A DNA stretch of 64,000 nt, from the NCBI GenBank assembly GCA_964587165.1, contig CAZPKH010000002.1, positions 1 to 64,000 on the forward strand, read 5' to 3'. Shown piece by piece: positions 15,697 through 24,840 of the stretch. Within the stretch, counting starts at the first letter, position 1. The number at the start of each line of letters is the position of its first letter. The notes under the pieces were generated by a model. That model did not search any database and was not told the origin of the DNA. It saw nothing but the letters and a program-made list of their open reading frames with translations. The translations under genes and the position numbers were made by a program. This DNA is from CAZPKH01 sp964587165. GTDB taxonomy: Bacteria > Bacteroidota > Bacteroidia > Bacteroidales > Muribaculaceae.

Positions 15697-16821
15697 TTAG
15701 AATAAACCGTCGGTCGATGGCTGTGTGCCACCAAGGGCGGTAAGCAGGGCGGCGGCTTTGGCTTCTGTCTCGTGCCATTCGGCGCAAGGGGAGGAGCCTT
15801 TCACCAGACCGCTGCCTGTGAATACATTATAGGCGAGTGTATTTGATTGTGTATCTTGATACAGATGTGCGCAGCGAAGGTTGACGAATGCTGTGAGCGT
15901 ATGCTGCGCAGGCAGATTTACAGCGACATATCCGCCGTAGCAATGTCGCTGATGTATCTCATAATTGTATATTGTCTCGAGTGCGAACTCTTTAGGCCAC
16001 CCTCCCAAGGCCGGTGTCGGGCTGAGTCGGGAGAGGGCCTCAAATACTTTTGAGGTGTCGATCGTACCGCCGAAGCGGGTGCACAGGTGCTCGATGCTTC
16101 CGTAGGGGAGAGATTGGGCGGGCGTTATTTCGAGATCGGCGCAGTTCAGACTCTCGAGAGTTGCCTTTATATATTCGGCCACAAATTTCTGCTCGCGTAT
16201 ATTCTTGTCGTCCCACTCTCCCTCGGTACCGCGGCCGCGGGTACCGGCAAGAGCCATGGTGGCAAACGCGCCTGTCGACGTATCGATGCTCATCAGAAGC
16301 TCGGGAGAGGCGCCGATCCACAATCCGGTCTCCTGAGTGAAATACATGAATCGGTAGCTGTCGGCAAACTGCGCGAAAAATCTATCGGCTGCCTCTGCGA
16401 GGCAAACACCCTCGCCCGCTCCGGCTATTATGCGCGAGAGCACCACCTTCTTCTGCCGTCCGGACAGTTTCTTGACTATCTCGTGCACCTGCGCATCGTA
16501 TACTATAGCTTCTGTCGAACGGCTCAGCGGCCGAATGTCGGGACCGCTGAAACGCTCTGCCGAGGCGCCGATGCGCAGTATATCCGAGGGTGTGAGCGAT
16601 TGGCGAATCCCTATGCGGTATGTCTCGGCATTGTCGAAGAGCGACACGGCCATAAACGGTTTGTCGAGCGACAGGTCGGAGATATCGTTTTCTCCGGTAT
16701 CTGCATCGGGGAGCGAACTGAAGAAATGGAAATCAGTCGAACCGGGCATCGCCACTATCCCGAAAGGGATGTTGCGCGACGCACATATCTCGATCACTGG
16801 TGTCAATTCAGCGTACTGCAT
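15697..16821 (-). CDS. menF: Isochorismate synthase (MenF)
   Basis: A 374-residue chorismate-binding enzyme. Family blocks: KKVVLSRIIAGAG, ETGLWIGASPELLM, ATMALAGTRGRG, EHLCTRFGGTID, SPTPALGGWPKE and FTGSGLVKGSSPCAEWHETE at the end. It converts chorismate to isochorismate, the first committed step towards menaquinone. It begins five bases after the rimO stop. The expected next gene, menD, is not present; the SGNH genes follow instead. Confidence 0.92.
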   Translation of the reverse strand: MQYAELTPVIEICASRNIPFGIVAMPGSTDFHFFSSLPDADTGENDISDLSLDKPFMAVSLFDNAETYRIGIRQSLTPSDILRIGASAERFSGPDIRPLSRSTEAIVYDAQVHEIVKKLSGRQKKVVLSRIIAGAGEGVCLAEAADRFFAQFADSYRFMYFTQETGLWIGASPELLMSIDTSTGAFATMALAGTRGRGTEGEWDDKNIREQKFVAEYIKATLESLNCADLEITPAQSLPYGSIEHLCTRFGGTIDTSKVFEALSRLSPTPALGGWPKEFALETIYNYEIHQRHCYGGYVAVNLPAQHTLTAFVNLRCAHLYQDTQSNTLAYNVFTGSGLVKGSSPCAEWHETEAKAAALLTALGGTQPSTDGLF

Positions 16822-16826
16822 GGCGT

Positions 16827-18140
16827 TCAGGTAGTTATGACCGGTCTGGCAACAAGCTCGAAGGGCAATGCTTCGGTGACGGTGACTGTGTGGTACTCAC
16901 CGGGAGCCATAGCTGTCTCTTTGGTAATAAGCACTTCAGGATCTACCTCGGGGGAATCCCACTCGGTGCGACCTACATACCATTCAGGCTCTTCGCGGTC
17001 GATCACCACCTCGATCTGACGTCCGACTTTCTGCTGCTGGATCTCTGCCGAAATCTCTTCCTGGAGCGACATCAGACGGTCGAGCCGCTGCTGTTTCACA
17101 TCTGCGGGCACATCGTCGGTGTAAAGGCGCGCAGCGGGAGTGTCGTCCTCCTCGCTGTAGGCGAAGGCTCCCATCCGTTCAAAGCGCTGCGTGCGCACAA
17201 ACTCCATGAGCTCGTCGAAGTCGGCTTCCGTCTCGCCAGGAAATCCCACCATAAGCGTAGTGCGGATATGGATACCGGGCACGCGGGAGCGTATCTCATC
17301 AAGGAGCTTTCGCTGGTCGGCGGCAGTGTTATGCCGGTGCATGCGCCGCAGCATATTGTCCGACGAGTGTTGCAAGGCGATATCGAGATAGTTGCACACG
17401 TTCGGATAGCGTGCCATCACGTCGAGTATCTCGCGCGGGAAGCGGGTGGGGTAGGCGTAGTGCAGACGGATGCGGCGCACTCCGTCGATCTGCGCCATCT
17501 GCTCTATAAGTGGGGCAAGACGGTTGGAGTGATCAGCCGTAAGATCCTCGCCGTAGGCCGATAGATCTTGTGCAATGATGTTAAACTCTGACGTACCCCC
17601 GGCTACCAGGGCGCGCACCTCGTCGAGGATCTCTGCTTCAGGGCGCGAGCGGAATGTGCCGGTGATGCCGGGGATGGCGCAGAACGCACAGTGGCGGTTG
17701 CACCCTTCTGATATTTTGATATATGCGTAGTGTCGGGGAGTGGTGAGAACCCGTCCGGGAGCTGCCGGACAGCTACGGGTATTGTAGCGCCTGGAGAGAT
17801 CGTCGATGAGCCCGGGCCAATCGAATTTACCCCAGATACGGTCTATCTCGGGTATCTCGTCGCGAAGCTGCTGCGGGTAGCGCTGCGAGAGGCATCCCAT
17901 CACATGGAGTTCGGCGATAGATCCCTCGGTGCGCAGCTTGCAGTATTCGAGTATAGTTTCTATAGATTCTTCCTTTGCGTCGGCTATGAAACCGCAGGTA
18001 TTTACAACGACTATATCGCCACGCTCCGGCTCGTCCGGATTGTGGGCGCATTCAAAGCCGGCACGCCCGAGCATACCCATCAGTCGCTCGGTGTCCACGA
18101 GGTTTTTTGAGCAACCTAATGTGATAATATCTACTTTCAC
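16827..18140 (-). CDS. rimO: Ribosomal protein S12 methylthiotransferase RimO
   Basis: A 437-residue radical-SAM methylthiotransferase. The N-terminal UPF0004 domain has Cys10, Cys49 and Cys83 for the auxiliary cluster. The radical-SAM motif is Cys147-x3-Cys151-x2-Cys154 (CNRHCAFC). The sequence GCSKNLVDTE and AQDLSAYG separate RimO from MiaB. A C-terminal TRAM domain follows. It methylthiolates an Asp of ribosomal protein S12. It lies 16 bases after ftsY and five before menF. Confidence 0.94.
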   Translation of the reverse strand: MKVDIITLGCSKNLVDTERLMGMLGRAGFECAHNPDEPERGDIVVVNTCGFIADAKEESIETILEYCKLRTEGSIAELHVMGCLSQRYPQQLRDEIPEIDRIWGKFDWPGLIDDLSRRYNTRSCPAAPGRVLTTPRHYAYIKISEGCNRHCAFCAIPGITGTFRSRPEAEILDEVRALVAGGTSEFNIIAQDLSAYGEDLTADHSNRLAPLIEQMAQIDGVRRIRLHYAYPTRFPREILDVMARYPNVCNYLDIALQHSSDNMLRRMHRHNTAADQRKLLDEIRSRVPGIHIRTTLMVGFPGETEADFDELMEFVRTQRFERMGAFAYSEEDDTPAARLYTDDVPADVKQQRLDRLMSLQEEISAEIQQQKVGRQIEVVIDREEPEWYVGRTEWDSPEVDPEVLITKETAMAPGEYHTVTVTEALPFELVARPVITT

Positions 18141-18156
18141 TTACTCTGCCCGATGT

Positions 18157-19137
18157 TTAGTTTTCCTTCTTCTCGAAAAGGGCACGCACAAACTCCTCTT
18201 TGCGGAACACCTGTAGATCCTCGATACCTTCTCCCAATCCTATGTACTTCACAGGGATCCGGAATTTGTCGCTGATACCGATCACCACACCACCCTTGGC
18301 TGTGCCGTCGAGCTTCGTTATGGCCAGTTGATTGACCTGAGTCGCTTCGCTGAATCGGGCAGCCTGCTCGAAAGCGTTCTGGCCTGTCGAGCCATCAAGC
18401 ACGAGAAGCACCTCGTGAGGTGCACCGGGCACTACACGCTGCATCACGTTGCGTATTTTTGAGAGCTCGTCCATCAGTCCTTTCTTGTTGTGAAGACGTC
18501 CGGCCGTGTCGATGAGCACCACATCGTAGCCCCCGGCCTTGGCGCTCTGCAGAGTGTCGAAAGCCACCGAAGCCGGATCTGACCCCTGCTGCTGCTTGAT
18601 CAGAGGCACATCTGCGCGGCGTGCCCACTCCTCAAGCTGCTCTATAGCCGCAGCACGGAAGGTGTCGGCTGCTCCGAGTAGCACTTTGTGGCCGGCGCGC
18701 TTGAACTGTGCGGCAAGTTTGCCAATAGTGGTGGTTTTGCCGACACCGTTCACACCCACCACCATAATAACGTGCGGGCGTTCGGCCGTAGGGCTGAGGG
18801 TGAAGTCGGGCAGGGTAGTGTCCGAGTTATCGTCGTCGTGCTCTGCAAGTAGGGCTGTGATCTCCTCAGTAAGGAGATTGTAAAGCTCGTCGGTGCCCAC
18901 ATATTTGTCGCGCGCCACACGATCCTGCAGTCGGCTGATAATGCGCAGGGTAGTGTCGACGCCCACGTCGGAGGTGATGAACGCCTCCTCGAGTTCGTCG
19001 AGCAGATCATCGTCCACACTGCTTTTGCCGGCGATGGCATGTGCTATTTTGGCAAATACACCTTTCTTGGTGCGTTCAAGCCCCTTGTCGAGTGTTTCTT
19101 TTTTCTCTTTGCTGAAGAATTTACCGAAAAATCCCAT
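18157..19137 (-). CDS. ftsY: Signal recognition particle receptor FtsY
   Basis: A 326-residue SRP GTPase with a short basic N-terminus (MGFFGKFFSKEKKETLDKG) instead of the long acidic A domain of E. coli. The NG domain is complete: VNGVGKTTTIGKLAAQF, ADTFRAAAIEQL, LIDTAGRLHNK, TKLDGTAKGG and the closing GLGEGIEDLQVF. It docks ribosome-nascent-chain complexes at the inner membrane. It is the first gene of the long minus-strand operon and has a textbook promoter about 50 bases upstream. Confidence 0.96.
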   Translation of the reverse strand: MGFFGKFFSKEKKETLDKGLERTKKGVFAKIAHAIAGKSSVDDDLLDELEEAFITSDVGVDTTLRIISRLQDRVARDKYVGTDELYNLLTEEITALLAEHDDDNSDTTLPDFTLSPTAERPHVIMVVGVNGVGKTTTIGKLAAQFKRAGHKVLLGAADTFRAAAIEQLEEWARRADVPLIKQQQGSDPASVAFDTLQSAKAGGYDVVLIDTAGRLHNKKGLMDELSKIRNVMQRVVPGAPHEVLLVLDGSTGQNAFEQAARFSEATQVNQLAITKLDGTAKGGVVIGISDKFRIPVKYIGLGEGIEDLQVFRKEEFVRALFEKKEN

Positions 19138-19184
19138 AGTCGTATAATGGTCGCTGAGGGTGAGAGATTACCTTTTCAAGACCG

Positions 19185-19216
19185 CAAAGTTAACCATTTT
19201 TCTTAAACGACACAAA
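19185..19216 (-). promoter_or_regulatory. Promoter of the ftsY-rimO-men operon
   Basis: On the minus strand, TTTG (19213-19216) is followed after exactly 20 bases by TAACTTTG (19185-19192), a full match to the Bacteroidetes sigma-AB promoter. Transcription should start near 19178, giving a leader of about 40 bases. No other full promoter was seen in the short gaps down to menE. Confidence 0.8.
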
Positions 19217-19223
19217 CTCGGAG

Positions 19224-19246
19224 CGCGCATCCTCATTGGATGCGCG
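19224..19246 (-). terminator. Hairpin after trxB, possible terminator
   Basis: CGCGCATCC and GGATGCGCG form a nine-base perfect stem with a five-base loop, 28 bases after the trxB stop and just upstream of the ftsY promoter. There is no U-tract after it on the minus strand, so termination would be weak or factor-assisted. Confidence 0.4.
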
Positions 19247-19274
19247 TGTTATCACCCTAAGAGCGTGTATGGCC

Positions 19275-20219
19275 TTAGAGGTCGTGGTCGATCAGGAAGG
19301 TTTCAGCGTCGATGGCGGCTCGGCATCCGGCGGCAGCGGCTGTGATGGCCTGCTGATAGGTTGGATCGGCAACGTCGCCGGCTGCGAATACTCCCTCCAC
19401 GCTTGTGCGGGTCGATTTACCGTCGGTCTTGATATATCCTCCGGCATCGAGCTCGAGTTGTCCTTTGAGGAATGAGGTCTGCGGATCATGGCCTATGGCA
19501 AGGAAGAAGCCGTCGATAGGCAGGTCGTAGTGTTTCTCGTCGGGCTCGCCACGGTGCTCCACGAGTCGTGCCCCTTCGAGGGCGTCGGTGCCGTAGAGGC
19601 CTTCGGTCTGCGTGAAGAAAAGCACGTGGATGTTGGCTTTATCAAATACTCGCTGCTGCATCACTCGGCTTGCGCGGAGCACACCGCGGCGCACTATCAG
19701 ATATACCTCTTTAGCGAGATTGCTCAGATAGAGAGCCTCCTCGCAGGCGGTATCGCCTCCACCTACCACGGCTACGCGCCGCCCGCGGTAGAAGAAACCG
19801 TCGCATGTGGCACATGCCGACACGCCGGTGCCCATAAACGTCTTTTCATCTTCCAGACCGAGGTAGCGGGCTGATGCTCCGGTAGCCACGATGACGGTCT
19901 CGGCAAGGATGGTTTTGCCGTCGTCGGTCACGGCTTTAAACGGTCGCTGCGACAGGTCGATATCGGTGACGAATCCCGAGCGTATCTGGCCTCCTACATT
20001 AATTGCCTGCTGGCGCATCTGCTCGACAAGTTGATTACCGTCGATACCTTCGGGGAAACCCGGGAAGTTTTCGACTTCGGATGTTGTGGTGAGCTGGCCG
20101 CCGGGCTGCATCCCTTCGTAGATGATAGGGGATAGGTTAGCTCGCGAAGTATATATAGCTGCGGTATAACCGGCGGGGCCGGAACCGATGATCAGACAAC
20201 GGGTGTTTTCGATTGACAT
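19275..20219 (-). CDS. trxB: Thioredoxin-disulfide reductase TrxB
   Basis: A 314-residue flavoprotein. The FAD motif IIGSGPAGYTAAIY is at the N-terminus, the redox-active CATC at 136-139, the NADPH motif VVGGGDTACEEALYL follows, and the C-terminal FAD block reads GVFAAGDVADPTYQQAITAAAAG. It reduces thioredoxin with NADPH. It lies 32 bases after the lolA-like gene and is probably the last gene of the dedA-rpe-ftsK-lolA-trxB group. Confidence 0.95.
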   Translation of the reverse strand: MSIENTRCLIIGSGPAGYTAAIYTSRANLSPIIYEGMQPGGQLTTTSEVENFPGFPEGIDGNQLVEQMRQQAINVGGQIRSGFVTDIDLSQRPFKAVTDDGKTILAETVIVATGASARYLGLEDEKTFMGTGVSACATCDGFFYRGRRVAVVGGGDTACEEALYLSNLAKEVYLIVRRGVLRASRVMQQRVFDKANIHVLFFTQTEGLYGTDALEGARLVEHRGEPDEKHYDLPIDGFFLAIGHDPQTSFLKGQLELDAGGYIKTDGKSTRTSVEGVFAAGDVADPTYQQAITAAAAGCRAAIDAETFLIDHDL

Positions 20220-20251
20220 AGTTTAGGGGGATTATATTGGTTAAAAGATGA

Positions 20252-20881
20252 TCAGCGCAGATCGACAATCTCGACATTTTTCAGATTGGCGGGCAACGGG
20301 CGGAATGCAGCGGCATCGAGTTTACCTGCCGACCGTATGCCGGATATTGATATTGTCACAGTAGCTCCCGAGGTCATTGTCAGCACGAGCTTTTCGGGCA
20401 GGAGCGACTGCGCTCCGACGGTGAGCACTGCTTTCGAGATGCCGTCGGCGCCGCGGGCGTTCTTTGGCTTGAAGAGCACTACCCGCTTGCCGGGTGCATT
20501 GGATTTCAACTCGGAAGTGCTGAATGTGGACTTGAAGTTCTGCATTATAGCAAACGGATTGACCTGGCGCACTTCGCCGGCAGTCGGTTCGGTTATGTCG
20601 ACCTCTTTCTCTGCCGGTATCAATGTCCACTGGGTCTTGCCGTCGTACCATACCGACATGCCGGCAGAGGTGATGCTGAAGCACCGTCCGGCCATACGGA
20701 TTGTACCGCTGTTGGTCTGTCCGTCGGCCGTGATGCCATACGATGCCTGCACCGAGGGGTAAGTGCCGATTTTGGCAACTACCTTCTCGACGAGGGCCGA
20801 AGCATCGGCAGCCGATGCCGATAGAGCCGCCGCGCAACAGAAGGCGGCCATCAGTATTCGTATTTTGGCAAGTAGTTTCAT
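20252..20881 (-). CDS. lolA: LolA-like periplasmic outer-membrane lipoprotein carrier
   Basis: A 209-residue protein with a signal peptide (about 1-24, ending SASAADA) and the LolA-like half-barrel pattern: early helix (ALVEKVVAKI), then SGTIRMAGRCFSI, MSVWYDGKTQWTLIP, and VNPFAIMQNF. It would chaperone lipoproteins across the periplasm. Similarity to E. coli LolA is low, as is usual for Bacteroidetes LolA-like proteins next to ftsK. The alternative is a related carrier of unknown cargo. Confidence 0.8.
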   Translation of the reverse strand: MKLLAKIRILMAAFCCAAALSASAADASALVEKVVAKIGTYPSVQASYGITADGQTNSGTIRMAGRCFSITSAGMSVWYDGKTQWTLIPAEKEVDITEPTAGEVRQVNPFAIMQNFKSTFSTSELKSNAPGKRVVLFKPKNARGADGISKAVLTVGAQSLLPEKLVLTMTSGATVTISISGIRSAGKLDAAAFRPLPANLKNVEIVDLR

Positions 20882-20901
20882 ACTTTAGTATATAACAAAT
20901 T

Positions 20902-23358
20902 TCACGCCCCAAGGATCGATTCGAGGGTCACAATATCTACAAGCACCTGACGGGCTTTGCCTCCCTGCGAAGGTCCGACTATGCCGGCAGCTTCCATCTG
21001 ATCCATGATCTTTCCGGCGCGGTTGTAGCCTATCGAGTAGCGGCGCTGCAGCGACGATGTCGAAGCGAGCCCCGAGGTGACGACGGCGCGGGCAGCTTCA
21101 TTGAAAAGCGGATCGCGCTCGCCGAAGTTGTTGCCACCATGGCCGCCGTCCATACCACCCTCGGGCTCGGGGATATACTCGGGCAGCATATATGCCGACT
21201 CGTAGCCTACCTGATCGTCGATACAATCGCATATCGCCTCGACTTCGTCGGTGTCGATAAATGCGCACTGCACGCGGGTGATATTGCCGTCGACTGAGAA
21301 AAGCATATCGCCGCGGCCTATGAGCTGATTGGCGCCGGGGCGGTCGAGGATCGTGCGCGAATCGACCATCTGTGTGACGCGGAAAGCCACGCGGCCCGGG
21401 AAGTTGGCTTTAATGATACCTGTTATCACATTGGTCGACGGGCGCTGTGTGGCGAGGATCATATGGATACCGACAGCTCGGGCTTTCTGGGCTATACGTG
21501 CCACGGGGGTCTCCACCTCCTTGCCGGCTGTCATTATAAGATCGGCGAACTCATCGACCACCACCACAATATACGGCAGGTAGCGGTGTCCCTTTTCGGG
21601 ATTTAGGCGATGCTCGGTGAAGCGCTTGTTATACTCTTTGATGTTTCTGTCGCCCGAAAGTTTAAGGAGCTGGTAGCGGTTGTCCATCTCCACACAGAGC
21701 GAGTTAAGGGTATTTACCACCTTTTTGGGATCGGTGATTATGGCATCCTCCTCGCCTTCGAGCTTGGCAAGGTAGTGGCGCTCGAGCTTGCTGTAAAGGC
21801 TGAACTCCACCATCTTGGGGTCGATGAGCACGAATTTGAGTTCAGCGGGGTGCTTCTTGTACAGCAGCGAGGCTATTATGGTGTTGAGTCCTACGGATTT
21901 ACCCATACCTGTAGCACCGGCCACAAGCAGGTGGGGCATCTTGGTGAGGTCGGCGATATATACATCGCCCTCGATTGTAGCACCCATGGCCATGGGGAGC
22001 GCCATCTTGGTCTCGACATATGCTTTCGACGATAATATCTGGCGGATCGGCACCATCTGCGGATCTTTGTTGGGCACCTCCAGGCCGATTGTGCCGCGCC
22101 CGGGTATCGGGGCTATTATTCGGATGCCGAGAGCCGAGAGCTTCATGGCTATATCATCCTCAAGACGCTTGATTTTGGCAATACGGACACCTTCAGAGGG
22201 GATTATCTCGTAGAGCGTGACTGTCGGGCCGACGGTAGCTTCGATCTTTGAGATGCCGATATTGTATTCGGCAAGAATTTCGGAGATAAGGCGCTTGTTG
22301 TCCTCCTGCGTCTGCTGGTCGATGCTGGTCTTGCGCTGCTCTACCCGGTGTAGCAGGTCGAGCGACGGAAACCTGTAGCGCGACAATTCGGCAGTCGGGT
22401 CGTACACATCCTGCCGCTCGGCGCTGTCGGCCTGCTCTATCTGAGCAGCTTCCTTGACCACCATGTCGACATCGCCGGCTTCGTCGGTCCCTTTTATCTC
22501 GATCACCTGATGCTTAGGCTCTGCTTCGGCAGCAGCACCTTCGGCAGGTGCGGGGGCAACGGGAGTGGGGGTGATTTCGTCGATAGCCTCAGCTGTGTCG
22601 GCAGCGGGGTGTTCGGCAACGCGGCGGTCGCGACGCTCAGCTGCTTTGCGCTCAGCTTCGATGCGCTTGCTCTCGTTCTCCTCCTTCTGCCGGCGCAGAC
22701 GGATTTTCTGCAACCGTTCGCGCTGGCGCAGGTAGCGTGCACGGTAGCGACGCCATGAGGCCATGATGTCGTTGTAGAATATCATTAAGGTGATGAGCAC
22801 CAGCAATATGTTGACAGCCAGCGCGCCCCATATTCCGGAGGCATCCACCAGAAGCTTGTTCATGTAGTAGCCATGCTCGCCTCCCCAATAGATCGGCGAT
22901 GCCACCGAGTAGCATATCAGCCCGAGAAGCATCGACACCATAATGGCTGCTATAAGGCATTTCATCGTGAGGCTCCAGAACTTGAAGCGATGCACCTTCA
23001 GAAGTGTCAGCCCGACGGCTATGATATAGAATATCAGGATAAACGACCCCAGGCCGAGCCAGCCTGAGATGATATTGTGCGAAATCCATGCACCGATCGG
23101 GCCGCCGGTGTTTGAAATCTTCTCGGCAGCCTGTGTGGAGTGGGTGAGGTATTCGATGGTTCGGTTCTCGACGAGGCTTTGGTCGGCCGTAGCATGCGAG
23201 AAGTACGACACCGATACGATGCAGAGGTAGGCGGCTATAAGAAGCAGGATCACGCCGGCTATCGTGGCGATTCGATTGTCGGTCATGCGCGAATGCACGC
23301 TGTTGCGGGTGCGTGCGGCGCTTTTGTCGGTTTTATCGTGTTTGTCGGCTTGCTGCAT
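20902..23358 (-). CDS. ftsK: DNA translocase FtsK/SpoIIIE family
   Basis: An 818-residue protein. Four membrane segments occupy about residues 30-195, followed by a charged coiled region (RQRERLQKIRLRRQKEENES) and an acidic linker. The motor domain has Walker A GATGMGKSV, Walker B IVVVVDEFADLIM and the ATQRPSTNVITG block. A C-terminal winged-helix gamma domain (STSSLQRRYSIGYNRAGKIM) reads the orienting DNA motifs. It pumps chromosome ends at the septum during division. It begins in the same base where rpe ends. Confidence 0.96.
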   Translation of the reverse strand: MQQADKHDKTDKSAARTRNSVHSRMTDNRIATIAGVILLLIAAYLCIVSVSYFSHATADQSLVENRTIEYLTHSTQAAEKISNTGGPIGAWISHNIISGWLGLGSFILIFYIIAVGLTLLKVHRFKFWSLTMKCLIAAIMVSMLLGLICYSVASPIYWGGEHGYYMNKLLVDASGIWGALAVNILLVLITLMIFYNDIMASWRRYRARYLRQRERLQKIRLRRQKEENESKRIEAERKAAERRDRRVAEHPAADTAEAIDEITPTPVAPAPAEGAAAEAEPKHQVIEIKGTDEAGDVDMVVKEAAQIEQADSAERQDVYDPTAELSRYRFPSLDLLHRVEQRKTSIDQQTQEDNKRLISEILAEYNIGISKIEATVGPTVTLYEIIPSEGVRIAKIKRLEDDIAMKLSALGIRIIAPIPGRGTIGLEVPNKDPQMVPIRQILSSKAYVETKMALPMAMGATIEGDVYIADLTKMPHLLVAGATGMGKSVGLNTIIASLLYKKHPAELKFVLIDPKMVEFSLYSKLERHYLAKLEGEEDAIITDPKKVVNTLNSLCVEMDNRYQLLKLSGDRNIKEYNKRFTEHRLNPEKGHRYLPYIVVVVDEFADLIMTAGKEVETPVARIAQKARAVGIHMILATQRPSTNVITGIIKANFPGRVAFRVTQMVDSRTILDRPGANQLIGRGDMLFSVDGNITRVQCAFIDTDEVEAICDCIDDQVGYESAYMLPEYIPEPEGGMDGGHGGNNFGERDPLFNEAARAVVTSGLASTSSLQRRYSIGYNRAGKIMDQMEAAGIVGPSQGGKARQVLVDIVTLESILGA

Positions 23359-24017
23359 TATTTTGATGGTGTGAGGTTGTGGAGAGTCGAGATTGCCGCG
23401 AGCGGGTCGGGGGCTTTGAAAACGTAGTTGCCGGCCACAAGGATGTCAGCCCCGGCATCTACAAGAGCTTGCCCGGTCTCTGCATTCACGCCTCCATCGA
23501 TCTCAATTCTGGCGCTCGAGCCGCTTTGTGCGATAAGCTCTCTGAGCTGCCGTGTTTTTTTGAGGGTGACGGGGATAAACGACTGCCCTCCGAATCCCGG
23601 ATTCACCGACATCAGAAGCACCATATCGACATCAGCGATCACATCCTCGACCATCACTACGGGGGTGGCGGGATTGAGCGTGACGGCAGCTTTCATGCCG
23701 GCAGCCTTGATCTGCTGGATAGTGCGGTGCAGATGTGTGCACGCCTCGACATGTACGTTCATGATCTCGGCACCGCAATCGCGCACGCGGCTTACGTAGT
23801 TCTGAGGCTGAACGATCATCAGGTGCACATCAAGTATCTTGGATGTGAGGGAGCGCACGGCGTCGATCACCGGAAATCCGATAGAGATATTCGGCACAAA
23901 CACACCGTCCATCACGTCGATGTGCACCATTTCGGCCTCGCTACGGTTTATCATCTCAATGTCGCGGCCGAGGCATCCGAAGTCGGCAGAGAGTATGGAA
24001 GGGGAGACGCAGGTCAT
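23358..24017 (-). CDS. rpe: Ribulose-phosphate 3-epimerase
   Basis: A 219-residue TIM-barrel enzyme with the full family set: SPSILSADF, HIDVMDGVFVPNISIG, LDVHLMI, VTLNPATP, VLLMSVNPGFGGQSFI and EIDGGVN. It interconverts ribulose 5-phosphate and xylulose 5-phosphate in the pentose phosphate pathway. It overlaps dedA upstream by four bases and meets ftsK downstream. Confidence 0.96.
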   Translation of the reverse strand: MTCVSPSILSADFGCLGRDIEMINRSEAEMVHIDVMDGVFVPNISIGFPVIDAVRSLTSKILDVHLMIVQPQNYVSRVRDCGAEIMNVHVEACTHLHRTIQQIKAAGMKAAVTLNPATPVVMVEDVIADVDMVLLMSVNPGFGGQSFIPVTLKKTRQLRELIAQSGSSARIEIDGGVNAETGQALVDAGADILVAGNYVFKAPDPLAAISTLHNLTPSK

Positions 24018-24679
24018 TTTGATTTTAGAGCGTTATAGGTTATATAGGCCACAACTACGGCGCCGATGGCTATACCTCCCCATGTGAGGTATGAGTTGTA
24101 TTGCTCAACTTTGTTGAAGAGATCCTGAATAGGGAATTGTGTGGCGAGCCAGTAGCCGAGTGCGCCGAGTATGGCGTTCCAGATCAGAGCACCCAGTCCG
24201 GTGAAGATGATGAATTTGAAGATATTCATCCGCGCAAGGCCGGCGGGTATCGAGATGAGCTGACGCACCGCCGGGATAAGGCGGCCGATAAAAGTGCTGG
24301 CCGATCCGTGCTCGTCGAAATATGCTTCCGCTTTCTCAACCTTAGCCTGATCGATCAGGCAGGCATGGCCGAAGCGGGAGTTGGCGAACTTGTACACTAC
24401 CGGACGACCTATCCAGAGCGAGAGGTAATAGTTGACCAATGCGCCGACGATTGCACCGGCCGTAGCAACAAGGACTACGCAATATACGTTGAGATCAGGA
24501 TTTGAGTACGACAGATAAGCCACCGGAGGCACTACCACTTCCGACGGAAACGGTATGAAGGAGCTTTCGACGGCCATGAGCAGAAATACCATCCAGTATC
24601 CGGCATTGGCCACCACCCACTCAAATACTTCTTTGGCGAATCCGCTGTCGCCCGACAAAAGAATAAGTGTATCAATCAT
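24014..24679 (-). CDS. DedA-family membrane protein
   Basis: The ATG at 24679 (MIDTLILLSGDSGFAKEV) is preferred over a longer frame because it matches DedA starts. The 221-residue product has about five membrane segments and the DedA/SNARE-associated motifs ESSFIPFPSEVVVPPVAYL, GRPVVYKFANSRFG and FIGRLIPAVRQLISIPAGLARM. DedA proteins are thought to flip lipids such as undecaprenyl phosphate or phosphatidylethanolamine. It heads a tightly packed group (rpe, ftsK, lolA, trxB). Confidence 0.9.
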   Translation of the reverse strand: MIDTLILLSGDSGFAKEVFEWVVANAGYWMVFLLMAVESSFIPFPSEVVVPPVAYLSYSNPDLNVYCVVLVATAGAIVGALVNYYLSLWIGRPVVYKFANSRFGHACLIDQAKVEKAEAYFDEHGSASTFIGRLIPAVRQLISIPAGLARMNIFKFIIFTGLGALIWNAILGALGYWLATQFPIQDLFNKVEQYNSYLTWGGIAIGAVVVAYITYNALKSK

Positions 24680-24793
24680 ATACGTGATTTTAGTAATAGC
24701 TGCCGTCGTGTGAGCACCCGACAACTATTTGGCATACAAAAGTTTATCCGCCTTCACCCGGACCACGGCGCCGGGGCGGACTTTTGGGGTATG

Positions 24794-24801
24794 CAAATTT
24801 A
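24794..24801 (-). promoter_or_regulatory. Probable -7 box for the dedA operon
   Basis: TAAATTTG on the minus strand matches TAnnTTTG; no TTTG is present at -33. The leader to dedA would be about 110 bases and contains a GC-rich stretch around GGCGCC. Nothing else is seen in the 24680-24840 gap. Confidence 0.4.
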
Positions 24802-24840
24802 ATGTTTTTATTCGGTTTTTCAGGTGTGCCGGAGATAAAA

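Noticed and set aside
24720..24790. GC-rich segment near GGCGCC upstream of dedA as a terminator
   Set aside because: The arms do not pair beyond the central palindrome and no T-run follows on either strand.
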